Source: Deltaproteobacteria bacterium
GTDB lineage: Bacteria; Myxococcota_A; Polyangia; Polyangiales; Ga0077539
Direction of reading: 5' to 3'
Assembly: GCA_947477565.1 (NCBI GenBank)
Contig: CANJUR010000034.1
Span: forward strand, 1-44,532
Length of the DNA stretch: 44,532 nucleotides
In this document: piece after piece, positions 17,065 through 24,986 of the stretch
Numbering within the stretch: position 1 is the stretch's first letter
How the letters are laid out: every line of letters begins with the position of its first letter
The notes under the pieces: model-generated
Told to the model about the DNA's origin: nothing
The model's database searches: none
Seen by the model: the letters and a program-made list of their open reading frames with translations, nothing else
Position numbers and translations under genes: made by a program

Positions 17065-18132
17065 ATGACGCCAGCGGAGGTCGCAGACAGGCACCGCAAG
17101 CGCGCTCGGGTCGCCCTCGACATCGGCCGCTACGAGGCTGCCGAACGGGAGGCTCGCGCCGCCCTCGAGTCAGATCCGACGGACGCCGACTCCCTTGTGT
17201 TGCTCACCCGCGCGCGTCTCGGCGCCGGTCACTACGAGCCCGCCTGGGAGTCCGCGCAGGCGGCGGTGCGCGCCTCGCCCAACCGCGGTTATGCCCACTA
17301 TCTGGCTGGTTTTACCCTCCAGTGTATGGGCCGCTACGAGGAGGCCATCGCGCACATCGATCGCGCCCTCGGATACGAGCCCGACTACGCGCGTTATTAC
17401 GTCCGGCGCTCGCTTAGCCTGGTGGAGGTCGCCCGTCCCGAGGAGGCGCTCGCGGCCATCGACCGCGCCCTCGCCCTCGACCCGAACGACGGCGTGGTGC
17501 TGGAGATGGCCGCGCGCGTACTCGGCACCCTCAAGGACTACGATCGTGCGGAGACTCTCACGCGCGAACTCATCAAGTTCGAGCCCTCCAACGCCGCCGG
17601 CTTCGGTCGCCTGGCGTGGCTGCTCACCGAGCGTCGGCGCTTCCCCGAGGCCGCCGAGGCTGCGCGCGAGGCCATCCGCCTTGATCCCAACCACTACGCC
17701 GCGTGGGCCAATCTCGGGTTCGCCGCGCTCGAGCTTCACCTGTACCGCGAGGCCGAGTCTGCCAGTCGCGAGGCGCTACGCATCCGGCCCGGATTGCAGT
17801 CGGCCATGACCAACCTCGTCGTCGCTCTGCGCGAGCGTGGCGCCCTCGACGAAGCGGCTCAGCTTCTCGCCCAATGCCGGGCCCGCGACGCGTCAAACGC
17901 ATCGTTCGCAAAGCAACTCGCGGAGGTGCAGTTGGCCATTACCACCCGCGATCGCGTGCGCCTCGTAGACCGGTTTGTGGTCACCGCCGTCGCCCTCGCG
18001 GTCACCATAGCCGTCGCGCTCATCGACGGCCGCGTGGGCATCGCCGTGGGCGTAATCGCGCTCATCGTCACGATCATCGCGTGGCGGGTGGGGCGCTCGA
18101 AGCCCGCACTGCCGCGCGCGCCGGGTCCGTAA
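17065..18132 (+). CDS. TPR-repeat protein with C-terminal membrane hairpin
   Basis: The 355-residue product consists of about eight tetratricopeptide repeats from residue 5 to about 275, for example YEEAIAHIDRALGYEPDY and FPEAAEAAREAIRLDPNHY. Two closely spaced hydrophobic helices (about 300-345) and a short basic tail follow. It is probably a tail-anchored cytoplasmic scaffold. ATG at 17065 was chosen because it leaves a 97-bp divergent gap to the biotin carboxylase start. Its last 59 bases overlap the 3' end of the convergent TetR gene. The partner is unknown. Confidence 0.85.
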   Translation: MTPAEVADRHRKRARVALDIGRYEAAEREARAALESDPTDADSLVLLTRARLGAGHYEPAWESAQAAVRASPNRGYAHYLAGFTLQCMGRYEEAIAHIDRALGYEPDYARYYVRRSLSLVEVARPEEALAAIDRALALDPNDGVVLEMAARVLGTLKDYDRAETLTRELIKFEPSNAAGFGRLAWLLTERRRFPEAAEAAREAIRLDPNHYAAWANLGFAALELHLYREAESASREALRIRPGLQSAMTNLVVALRERGALDEAAQLLAQCRARDASNASFAKQLAEVQLAITTRDRVRLVDRFVVTAVALAVTIAVALIDGRVGIAVGVIALIVTIIAWRVGRSKPALPRAPGP

Positions 18133-18712
18133 AGAGCCCGTCGGTCACCAGGTCGAGCATCGCGTCCACGAGCTCTGTCGGCGCAGACACCGCGCGCCGC
18201 AAGATCAACTGATACACCAACTCCTTGATGATTCCCGTGAGGCAGAACGCGCGGATTCGCCGATGCCCGGGGCGCACCAGTCCGGCTTCTTCGCCTTGTT
18301 CGAGGGACCGCTCGATCAGCTCGGCGATTTCTTCGTAAAACGCGAGCAGCCGTTGGTCGAAGTCGGCGTCGAGGCCCACCGCCGCGGAGAAGAGCACCTT
18401 TGCCATCGCGGGCTCCGTGGTGAAGCGCTCGACCAGTCGAAGCAGGTTGCTCCGCAGCTCGAACATCACCCGCGCGGGATCTGAGTCCGGTACCGTTTCG
18501 ATCGGCTGGATGGTCGCCGCGAGCTGTCGCACAAAACCCGAGACAAGCTCCTCGAAGATCGCTCGTTTGTCCTCGAAATATAGGTAAAACGTGCCCCGCG
18601 CGACCTTCGCACGCGCCACGATGTCCTCGATCTTGGCGTCGTGGTAGCCCTTCTCCGCGAAGACCTCCGCCGCGAGGCTGAGAATCTGCGCACGTCGTTG
18701 TTCACGGTCCAT
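18074..18712 (-). CDS. TetR/AcrR-family transcriptional regulator
   Basis: The product has 212 residues. The N-terminal 60 form the TetR DNA-binding domain (RRAQILSLAAEVFAEKGYHD, then the helix-turn-helix around IVARAKVARGTFYLYFEDK). The remaining helices form a ligand-binding and dimerisation domain of unknown ligand. It is divergent from the DUF898 gene, with a 10+12+10 dyad at 18762-18793 upstream of its start. That dyad is a likely autoregulatory operator. The 3' end overlaps the convergent TPR gene. Confidence 0.93.
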   Translation of the reverse strand: MDREQRRAQILSLAAEVFAEKGYHDAKIEDIVARAKVARGTFYLYFEDKRAIFEELVSGFVRQLAATIQPIETVPDSDPARVMFELRSNLLRLVERFTTEPAMAKVLFSAAVGLDADFDQRLLAFYEEIAELIERSLEQGEEAGLVRPGHRRIRAFCLTGIIKELVYQLILRRAVSAPTELVDAMLDLVTDGLFTDPARAAVRASSAPPATR

Positions 18713-18761
18713 CGTCGCCCTTCGAGGGTGATCGGCACTACAGGTTGCGCGTCCCCCTGGC

Positions 18762-18793
18762 GGGACGTTTCACTGCCTGACAGGAAACGTCCC
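18762..18793. promoter_or_regulatory. Inverted repeat, probable TetR-family operator
   Basis: GGGACGTTTC at 18762-18771 and GAAACGTCCC at 18784-18793 are perfect complements separated by 12 bp. The dyad is centred in the 197-bp divergent region between the TetR gene (start 18712) and the DUF898 gene (start 18910). Position and symmetry fit a dimeric TetR-type repressor acting on one or both genes. Assignment to this regulator is inference. Confidence 0.55.
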
Positions 18794-18909
18794 TTCCGCG
18801 GGGCGCAGCCTTCCACGCCGTGACGTACCATGGTCTATAACCAGAGCGAGCATGCTTCCAGCGAACGACGGTCGCCATGCTTGCCGCACAACACGGAGGG
18901 TCTCTCGGA

Positions 18910-19917
18910 ATGATGCAGATTCCAGATAGCAATGGGCTTGGTCCAATCCATGCGGCCGGGGGATATCCTCCGGGTGGAGGTGGCGGGTACGGCGCTCCTC
19001 CGGGTGGCGGCTTCGGCGCTCCCCCGGGCGGAGGGTTCGGCGCTCCCCCGGGCGGCGGGTACGGCGCTCCTCCGGGTGGCGGGTTCGGCGCTCCCCCGGG
19101 CGGTGGCTTCGGCGCTCCTCCGGGCGGCGGATTCGGCGCTCCCCCGGGCGGCGGCTATCCCCCGGCGGGTGGCGGTGGAATGTCGATGGGCGGCGGCGGC
19201 CGGGTGAGCTACTCCGGCGCCGGCGGCTCGCTCTTCGTGGTGTATCTGCTCGGGGTGTTTTTGCCCGTGATCGGCGTTGAGGTACTGGGCTTTGGCTCGG
19301 TGGCCGGCATCGTCGCGGCGACCCGCGATAACGCGACCCACCAGCCACCGACCGCTGTATCAGTCCTCGTCGGCCTGCTCATGCTGATGACCTACGTAGG
19401 GCTGTTCTTCGTGGCCGTCGCGGGCATGAACAAGATTCTGAAGTACTACTGGGAAAACATCACTATCGAGGGCAAGCGCAGTGTCTATCACGGCACTCCG
19501 GGCGGCCTCATTGGCGCCATGATCGTCCCGATGATCCTGACGGCATGCACCTTCGGCATCTACACGCCCTGGTACATCTGCAAGCTTAAGAGCTGGATCT
19601 ACTCGCAGGTTGATGTTAGCGGCGAGCGCCTCGCCTACAACGGCGATGGCGGCTCGCTGCTCGGCATCTGGCTGCTCGGCAGCATTCTCACCAGCATTAC
19701 CTTCGGGATCTACTTCCCCTGGTATCACAACAATATGCTCGAATATGAGTGGAACAGCACCTCCATCTCGGGCCGCGGCTTCCGCTTCCAGAAAGACCCT
19801 GGCGGCTACTTCGGGATGTGGCTGCTCAACACCGTACTGATGGTCTGCACTGGCTTTATCTACACACCGTGGGCTGTCTCCAATCAGTGGGATTGGGAAG
19901 CCAAGCACATCGGCTGA
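18910..19917 (+). CDS. DUF898 (YjgN-like) membrane protein with GAPPGGG repeats
   Basis: The 335-residue product has three parts: a short N-terminus, a low-complexity Gly/Pro/Phe region (about residues 17-100) with seven exact (Y/F)GAPPGGG octads, and a membrane region with several hydrophobic segments. The C-terminal 170 residues hold the DUF898 pattern in three related passes: TFGIYTPWYICKLKSWI, TFGIYFPWYHNNMLEYEW and TGFIYTPWAVSNQWDW. The ATG at 18910 has GGAGGG nine bases upstream; an in-frame ATG at 18877 lacks this. It starts a run of envelope genes ending with the glycosyltransferase. The function of DUF898 is unknown. Confidence 0.85.
   Translation: MMQIPDSNGLGPIHAAGGYPPGGGGGYGAPPGGGFGAPPGGGFGAPPGGGYGAPPGGGFGAPPGGGFGAPPGGGFGAPPGGGYPPAGGGGMSMGGGGRVSYSGAGGSLFVVYLLGVFLPVIGVEVLGFGSVAGIVAATRDNATHQPPTAVSVLVGLLMLMTYVGLFFVAVAGMNKILKYYWENITIEGKRSVYHGTPGGLIGAMIVPMILTACTFGIYTPWYICKLKSWIYSQVDVSGERLAYNGDGGSLLGIWLLGSILTSITFGIYFPWYHNNMLEYEWNSTSISGRGFRFQKDPGGYFGMWLLNTVLMVCTGFIYTPWAVSNQWDWEAKHIG
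18988..19155 (+). repeat. Seven 24-bp coding repeats, (Y/F)GAPPGGG
   Basis: Seven consecutive 24-bp units encode TyrGlyAlaProProGlyGlyGly or its Phe variant in the order Y, F, F, Y, F, F, F. Synonymous changes (CCTCCG or CCCCCG; GGTGGC, GGCGGA or GGCGGC) show partly diverged copies. The unit length is a multiple of three, so slippage changes repeat number without breaking the frame. Confidence 0.9.
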
Positions 19918-19929
19918 ACACACCTGACG

Positions 19930-20301
19930 ATGGCGCCCTGGTCGGTCATTCGTGAACGCCTCGGCCCCATTGTCCCTCCCGCCCTGATCTGTTCACTCCT
20001 CGCACTCGTCCCGTTCAGCACCTGCATCGTCAAGATCACCACGGGTCTGCCCTGCCCTGCGTGCGGGATGACTCGCGCCTCGCTGCGACTGCTCCACGGT
20101 GACCTGCCCGGCAGCATCGCGGTGCATCCGCTGGCGATCCCATCGGCCGGTGCACTGGGCATTGCCTTCGTGCTCGCGGCTGCTCTCCGCCCGCAACACC
20201 CGCTATGGGAACGCTTCGTGCGCACGGCGCTGACGGTCTTCGGGGTCGCGTTCGTGTTGGTCTGGGCAGCCCGCCTGAGCGGCCTTCTCCCGATGGTCTG
20301 A
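19930..20301 (+). CDS. DUF2752 small membrane protein
   Basis: The 123-residue inner-membrane protein has about three hydrophobic segments. It carries the DUF2752 signature GLPCPACGMTRASLRLLHGD followed by SIAVHPLAIP. The paired cysteines (CPAC) and the G-x-T-R motif are characteristic; the family's biochemical role is not known. It begins 12 bp after the DUF898 stop and is probably co-transcribed. Confidence 0.88.
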   Translation: MAPWSVIRERLGPIVPPALICSLLALVPFSTCIVKITTGLPCPACGMTRASLRLLHGDLPGSIAVHPLAIPSAGALGIAFVLAAALRPQHPLWERFVRTALTVFGVAFVLVWAARLSGLLPMV

Positions 20302-20347
20302 GCGGTTGTGCTCCCTGTGCTGGAGCGACTAGAGTCCGCGGCCCGCC

Positions 20348-21298
20348 GTGGAACAGCCATCTCCTGCAAACTCCCGCTGGCGCTTCGCGGCGCTGCTGGT
20401 CCCCATCGTCGCCCTGATCGAGCTTATCTCCCAGGGCGTCACCCAGGCACGCGTGCCGAAGGACGCCCATTGGCGCGCAGCGGCGACCTACCTTCGCAGC
20501 CACCGTCACCCGGGCGACCTCGTGACCTCCGCCCCGCTCTGGACCGATCCGCTTGCCCGTCAGTACTTTGCGGAGATGATCCCGCTGGCGGACGCGGCTC
20601 GCCCGGACGCCACCCGCTACCGCCGCGCGCTGGTCGCCACCCTCCGCGGCCGCGAAAACCCCGACCTCCGCGGCTGGCGCGAGACTGCCCGCCGGGACTT
20701 CGGTCCGATCACGGTACGCACGCTTGAGAATCCCAGCCCCGTGACGGTTCGCTACGACCTCATCGAGCACCTGCATCCGCCCGACGCCGAGGCATTTCGT
20801 GTCGCCGGCGAGAGTTCCACTCCGTGCGACTGGCGCACTGGCAACTTCGTCGCGGGCGGTGGCCTCGGACAGGGCGCGCTCGCCAGCCCCGACCGCTTCT
20901 TCTGCTCCCCGGAAGGCTGGAACTACATCGGACTCACCATCATCGAAGACATGGAGCACCGCGGCCGACGCTGCATCTGGTCGCACCCGATCCAGGGCGG
21001 TGCGATGGTCACTCGCTTCCGCGATGTACCGGTTGGCCGTGTGTTTCATGGCCACCACGGCATCGCCTACGAGGCCGAGCGCGGCGACGACCTCGGCAAC
21101 CAGGGTGGGCCTGTCGAGCTGCGCGTGCTCATTGACGACACCGAAGCAGGGCGCTCGATTCACCGAGACGGCGACGGCTGGAAGGGCTTCGAGATTGACA
21201 CTCGCGCATGGGCCAACACCACGCGACAACTCACCATCGAGGTGCGCGCGGAGGCCACCGGGATGCGCCATTACTGCTTCGAAGGAGACCTCCGATGA
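20348..21298 (+). CDS. Membrane-anchored extracytoplasmic protein next to a glycosyltransferase
   Basis: The 316-residue product starts at GTG 20348. One N-terminal hydrophobic helix (about residues 12-32) suggests a signal anchor with the rest outside the inner membrane. Residues 40-130 contain HPGDLVTSAPLWTDPLARQY. The C-terminal half (GLGQGALASPDRFFCSPEGW onward, ending TGMRHYCFEGDLR) looks like a beta-rich domain with conserved Cys and Trp. Its ATGA overlap with the following GT39 gene implies coupled expression and a joint role in envelope glycan or lipid modification. I recognise no named family. Confidence 0.75.
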   Translation: MEQPSPANSRWRFAALLVPIVALIELISQGVTQARVPKDAHWRAAATYLRSHRHPGDLVTSAPLWTDPLARQYFAEMIPLADAARPDATRYRRALVATLRGRENPDLRGWRETARRDFGPITVRTLENPSPVTVRYDLIEHLHPPDAEAFRVAGESSTPCDWRTGNFVAGGGLGQGALASPDRFFCSPEGWNYIGLTIIEDMEHRGRRCIWSHPIQGGAMVTRFRDVPVGRVFHGHHGIAYEAERGDDLGNQGGPVELRVLIDDTEAGRSIHRDGDGWKGFEIDTRAWANTTRQLTIEVRAEATGMRHYCFEGDLR

Positions 21299-23016
21299 CG
21301 CGGCTGCAACAGGTCGCGAAGGCGCTCAAGCCACACGCCATCGGCGCGGTGCTGGCGCTGGTGTACTTCGTGGTGCTCGTGCGCACTTCCCCGACCCTGG
21401 GCTACGCGCGCGACGAGGGTTTCTACTTCCACGCGGCGACGGATTACGCGCGCTGGTTTGATCTGCTTCTGCACGACCGGCACGCTGCGCTCACCCGCGG
21501 AGCCATCGATGCGGCGTGGGCCACCAACCACGAGCACCCCGCGCTGATGAAGTCTCTCTTCGCACTCTCGTGGCTCTTCCTTCACGAAAAGTGGCACTGG
21601 ATCGCCTCCGAGGGATTGAGCTTCCGTCTCCCGGGAATGCTCTTCGGCGCGCTCGGACTGTGGGTGACATTCCTCTTCGGATATCGCGCGCACTCCACCC
21701 GCGTCGGACTGATCGCGGCGGTGTCGCTCGCCTTCATGCCGCGCGTCTTCTATCACTCGCACCTCGACTGCTTCGATGTCCCCGTCATGACCATGTGGGT
21801 CGTGGTGCTGTATGCCTATTGGCGCTCCCTCGCGGGCGGCTTCGGCTGGGCCATCGCTACGGGAGTACTCTGGGGGCTTTCGCTTGAGACCAAGCACAAT
21901 GCGTGGTTCGTGCCCTTTCTGGTGGTGACGCACTTCGTGCTGACCCGTGCGGGCGACCTGCGGCGCGACGCCTCCCGCGGCAACTTCCCGGTGCCCCTCG
22001 CGCTTGTGGCAATGGCCATCCTGGGACCGCTCATCTTCGTGGGACTGTGGCCCTGGATGTGGTTTGACACCCTGTCCACGCCCGCGCACGGATCTGGCCG
22101 CTTCCAGGAATACGCGTCGTTTCACCTCAATCACGCCTATTACAATATGGAGTGGATGGGCTTTAACTGGTTTCATCCGCCATTCCCGAGAATGTACTCA
22201 TGGGGAATGGTGCTCTTCACGGTACCGGGAATCACGCTGCTGCTCTTCGTGATCGGGCTCGCAGTGATGATTCCGACCATGCTGCGGGAGTCCACCGGGC
22301 TCCTCGGGTGGCTCCCCATCAAGCGGGTTCGCGCCTGGGTGGACGCCCACAAGAGCGACGACCAGCGCGGCACCTGGACCCTCGCGTTTCTTGGCTTCAT
22401 GGTCCCGATGGCGCCGTGGCTCTCGCCCAATACCCCTATTTTCGGCGGAACCAAGCACTGGTTTCCTGCGTATCCATTCCTGGCGCTCCTCGCCGGCGTG
22501 GGCTTCGCCCGCGTCGCGTCGTTGCTGGAAGAACTCCTCCGCGACCGCGTGCGTCGAGAAGGCTTCGTCACTGCGGCATTGGGCCTCCTCGTGGTGCTTC
22601 CCCCCATCGCCCAGAGTGCGCACTCGCACCCCTTTGGACTGAGCAACTACACCCCAATCGCGGGCGGCGCACCGGGCGCGGCAGATCTCGGACTCAACCG
22701 GCAGTTCTGGGGCTTCACCACCGGATCGGCCGCGCCGTGGCTCAACGCTCATGCGTCGCCCAACGCCGGCGTGTACATCCACGACACCACATTCGAGTCC
22801 TGGGCCATGCTCCAGCACGACGGCCGCCTCCGTCCCGACTTGCGCCCCGTCTGGCAGGTCGGTGAAGGCGAGTTCTCCATCGTGCATCACGAGCTGCACA
22901 TGAACGAAGTCGACTACCAGATCTGGACGGCCTTCCAGTCCCCCGCGACGGCCCACGTCGTCACCTACGACGGAGTGCCCATCGTGTCGGTGTACCGCAA
23001 CCCGCGCGGGCGCTGA
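21295..23016 (+). CDS. GT39/PMT-type membrane glycosyltransferase
   Basis: The 573-residue polytopic protein has about 10-12 hydrophobic segments and a soluble C-terminal part. Family features are the acidic pair in the first outer loop (D40-E41, GYARDEGFYF), the NHEHPALMKSLFAL segment of the same loop, and HLDCFDVPVM later on. Enzymes of this group transfer sugars from polyprenyl-phosphate donors to proteins or lipid A outside the inner membrane. GAAGGAGACC lies just upstream of ATG 21295, which overlaps the previous stop. The acceptor is unknown. Confidence 0.85.
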   Translation: MTRLQQVAKALKPHAIGAVLALVYFVVLVRTSPTLGYARDEGFYFHAATDYARWFDLLLHDRHAALTRGAIDAAWATNHEHPALMKSLFALSWLFLHEKWHWIASEGLSFRLPGMLFGALGLWVTFLFGYRAHSTRVGLIAAVSLAFMPRVFYHSHLDCFDVPVMTMWVVVLYAYWRSLAGGFGWAIATGVLWGLSLETKHNAWFVPFLVVTHFVLTRAGDLRRDASRGNFPVPLALVAMAILGPLIFVGLWPWMWFDTLSTPAHGSGRFQEYASFHLNHAYYNMEWMGFNWFHPPFPRMYSWGMVLFTVPGITLLLFVIGLAVMIPTMLRESTGLLGWLPIKRVRAWVDAHKSDDQRGTWTLAFLGFMVPMAPWLSPNTPIFGGTKHWFPAYPFLALLAGVGFARVASLLEELLRDRVRREGFVTAALGLLVVLPPIAQSAHSHPFGLSNYTPIAGGAPGAADLGLNRQFWGFTTGSAAPWLNAHASPNAGVYIHDTTFESWAMLQHDGRLRPDLRPVWQVGEGEFSIVHHELHMNEVDYQIWTAFQSPATAHVVTYDGVPIVSVYRNPRGR

Positions 23017-23043
23017 ACGAGCTGTGGGATACTTCGCTCGCTA

Positions 23044-24795
23044 ATGCCCGCAGCCGCCGCGGTCCCTCGTTCTGGGACGATCATCGACCAACGCTACGTA
23101 CTCGGAGGCCGCCTCGGCGAAGGCTCCTTCGGTGCCGTCTGGCGCGCGCAGGACCAGCGGCTCTCCCTCCGTGCCGTCGCTGTAAAGCTACTGAAGTCGG
23201 AGTTCATGGAGCACGAGTCGGCGGTGCGTCGCTTCGACGCCGAGGCCGACGCGCTGGCGCAGATCAGCCACCCCAACATCGTCGGCGTCCTCGACCGCGG
23301 CGCGTGGCAGGGCCAGCGCTACATCGTCATGGAATTCGTCGAGGGCCGAGGCCTCGCGGGCTGGTTGGCAGACCATCGCCGCCAGGGCGAGCGTCCGTCA
23401 CTGGCCATGGTGTTTGCGCTCTTCGACCAGCTTTGCGCGGGCCTCGAAGCCGCCCACGCGGTGCGCATCCCGGGCCCCATCGTTCACCGCGACCTGAAGC
23501 CCGACAACATTCTCCTGCGCTCGTCGCCGCGCGGGGAGATCACCGTCAAGGTCGTAGACTTTGGCATCGCACAGCTCGGTCGACGCACCGCCACCCGCTC
23601 CGGCGTCAGCATGGGAACGCCCTTGTACATGGCCCCGGAGCAGGCATTCGGGCACTCCGGAAGCATCGGCCCGTGGACCGATGTTTTCACCCTCGGCGTC
23701 GTGCTCGTCGAGCTACTCACTCTCGACGCCCAGGCCACCGAGGAGGACAGCTGGTGGGTCGTCGCCGTGCGTCGCCCGACGGAGCTGCGCGCGATGCTCC
23801 CGCCCCGCCGCGCGGACGTTCCGGTGGCCCTCTGGGACGTGGTTGTGCAGTGCCTCCAGACGGAAGGCGCCGACCGCTTCGTGGATGCGGGCGCGCTGCG
23901 CGTGGCGGTGCGCACGGTCGCCACGGGGCTGCTCGGCATCGGGGCTCTCTCGCACCCGCAATGGCCGGTGGCGTCGCCCGTTCCGTCCCTCCCCGCGCCT
24001 ACGTCCGCGCGCTCTTCCGGTGCCGGCCTCGCTACGGTGCTCGAGCGATTACAAGATCCCGTATTCGATCGCGCCCCTGCGGACCGCGACGCCGCAGGGG
24101 TGGCCCACGCCGCGACGCAGCTCGCCTCCGCCGTGTCAGAGCCTCCCCTCCACTGGGGTCGGCTCTTCGTGGGGATCTCGGTTCTGGCCGCCCTCCTGGC
24201 GGGCGGCATCGTGGGGTTGCTGATCTGGCGCGACACCCACCCGAGGGCCGCGGGTGCCACGGTGATCGGCGCACGTTCGGTGGCCGCCCCGGTTTCGCGC
24301 GCCGCCCTCCCTGGGCCGGTGGGCAACAACCCCGAGTTGATGGATCTGCTCCGTCGTTGGGACTCTGCCGTTCGGCTTCAGCCCGGGGCTCCTGGCATCG
24401 ATCGGTTCTACGCGTCGCGCGTCCGCTGGAACGGCCAGACCACCGACGTGGCAGACATCGGCACGCAGCTTGAGCGCACCATCGCCACGGGCGGAACGAA
24501 CTCCTTCGACTGGTCCCGCAGCACGTGGGAGCGCGAGCGGTTGACGAGCGGCGACGTCCCCACGACGTGCAGTTCCTTTCCTGGCGCCACCGGGGACGTG
24601 GTGAAGGTTCGCGCCTGGAACGACGAGTACCGCTCAGATCGTCACCCCTCCATCGGCTGCGCCCACCTGGAGGGTCGGTATCTGCTCCGCCTGCGCCGCA
24701 CTCCCGCCGGGCTGCGCATCTGCCACGAGACGTGGTCCATGGCCGAGGGCATCTGCGCGTCCTGTCCGACCGCCCCGGCGTGCGCCCATCGCTGA
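23044..24795 (+). CDS. Transmembrane Ser/Thr protein kinase with NTF2-like outer domain
   Basis: Residues 17 to about 290 form a complete Hanks-type kinase: glycine loop 22-30 (GRLGEGSFG), catalytic K48, HRDLKPDN with D150, DFG D172 and GTPLYMAPEQ at 191-200. A linker and one transmembrane helix (about 373-395) follow, then an extracytoplasmic domain of about 170 residues. That domain reads like an NTF2/SnoaL fold: LLRRWDSAVRLQPGAPGIDR, FYASRVRWNG, and GRYLLRLRRTPAGLRICHETW at the end, then a Cys-rich tail. The kinase should be active; the outer domain probably senses a ligand. The downstream neighbours are envelope proteins. Confidence 0.92.
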   Translation: MPAAAAVPRSGTIIDQRYVLGGRLGEGSFGAVWRAQDQRLSLRAVAVKLLKSEFMEHESAVRRFDAEADALAQISHPNIVGVLDRGAWQGQRYIVMEFVEGRGLAGWLADHRRQGERPSLAMVFALFDQLCAGLEAAHAVRIPGPIVHRDLKPDNILLRSSPRGEITVKVVDFGIAQLGRRTATRSGVSMGTPLYMAPEQAFGHSGSIGPWTDVFTLGVVLVELLTLDAQATEEDSWWVVAVRRPTELRAMLPPRRADVPVALWDVVVQCLQTEGADRFVDAGALRVAVRTVATGLLGIGALSHPQWPVASPVPSLPAPTSARSSGAGLATVLERLQDPVFDRAPADRDAAGVAHAATQLASAVSEPPLHWGRLFVGISVLAALLAGGIVGLLIWRDTHPRAAGATVIGARSVAAPVSRAALPGPVGNNPELMDLLRRWDSAVRLQPGAPGIDRFYASRVRWNGQTTDVADIGTQLERTIATGGTNSFDWSRSTWERERLTSGDVPTTCSSFPGATGDVVKVRAWNDEYRSDRHPSIGCAHLEGRYLLRLRRTPAGLRICHETWSMAEGICASCPTAPACAHR

Positions 24796-24873
24796 TCGCC
24801 ACCGTCTCCCCCCGTGACAGGCCAGTGTCGGTCCGGTAGGTTCCGCGCGCTCGCACGGTCAGGTTTCTAACGC

Positions 24874-24885
24874 GTGACCAGTCAC
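24874..24885. promoter_or_regulatory. Dyad upstream of the metalloprotease gene
   Basis: GTGAC-CA-GTCAC is a perfect 12-bp dyad, extended imperfectly by AACG on the left and CGTT on the right. It lies in the 191-bp gap between the kinase stop and the protease start, about 100 bp before the ATG. It could be a regulator site; no consensus promoter was found beside it. Confidence 0.3.
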
Positions 24886-24986
24886 CGTTGCGAAGGGCCT
24901 GCATTCCAGCACGCTCGTGTGTGGCATCGGCCTTGCTGCCTTGCGCTGTTTCAATTCTCTCCGTTCACGATGGGAGGTTCGACACG

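Noticed and set aside
18811..18841. Sigma70 promoter with TATAAC before the DUF898 gene
   Set aside because: The TATAAC at 18836-18841 is good, but no -35 at an acceptable distance was found, so only the dyad is annotated.
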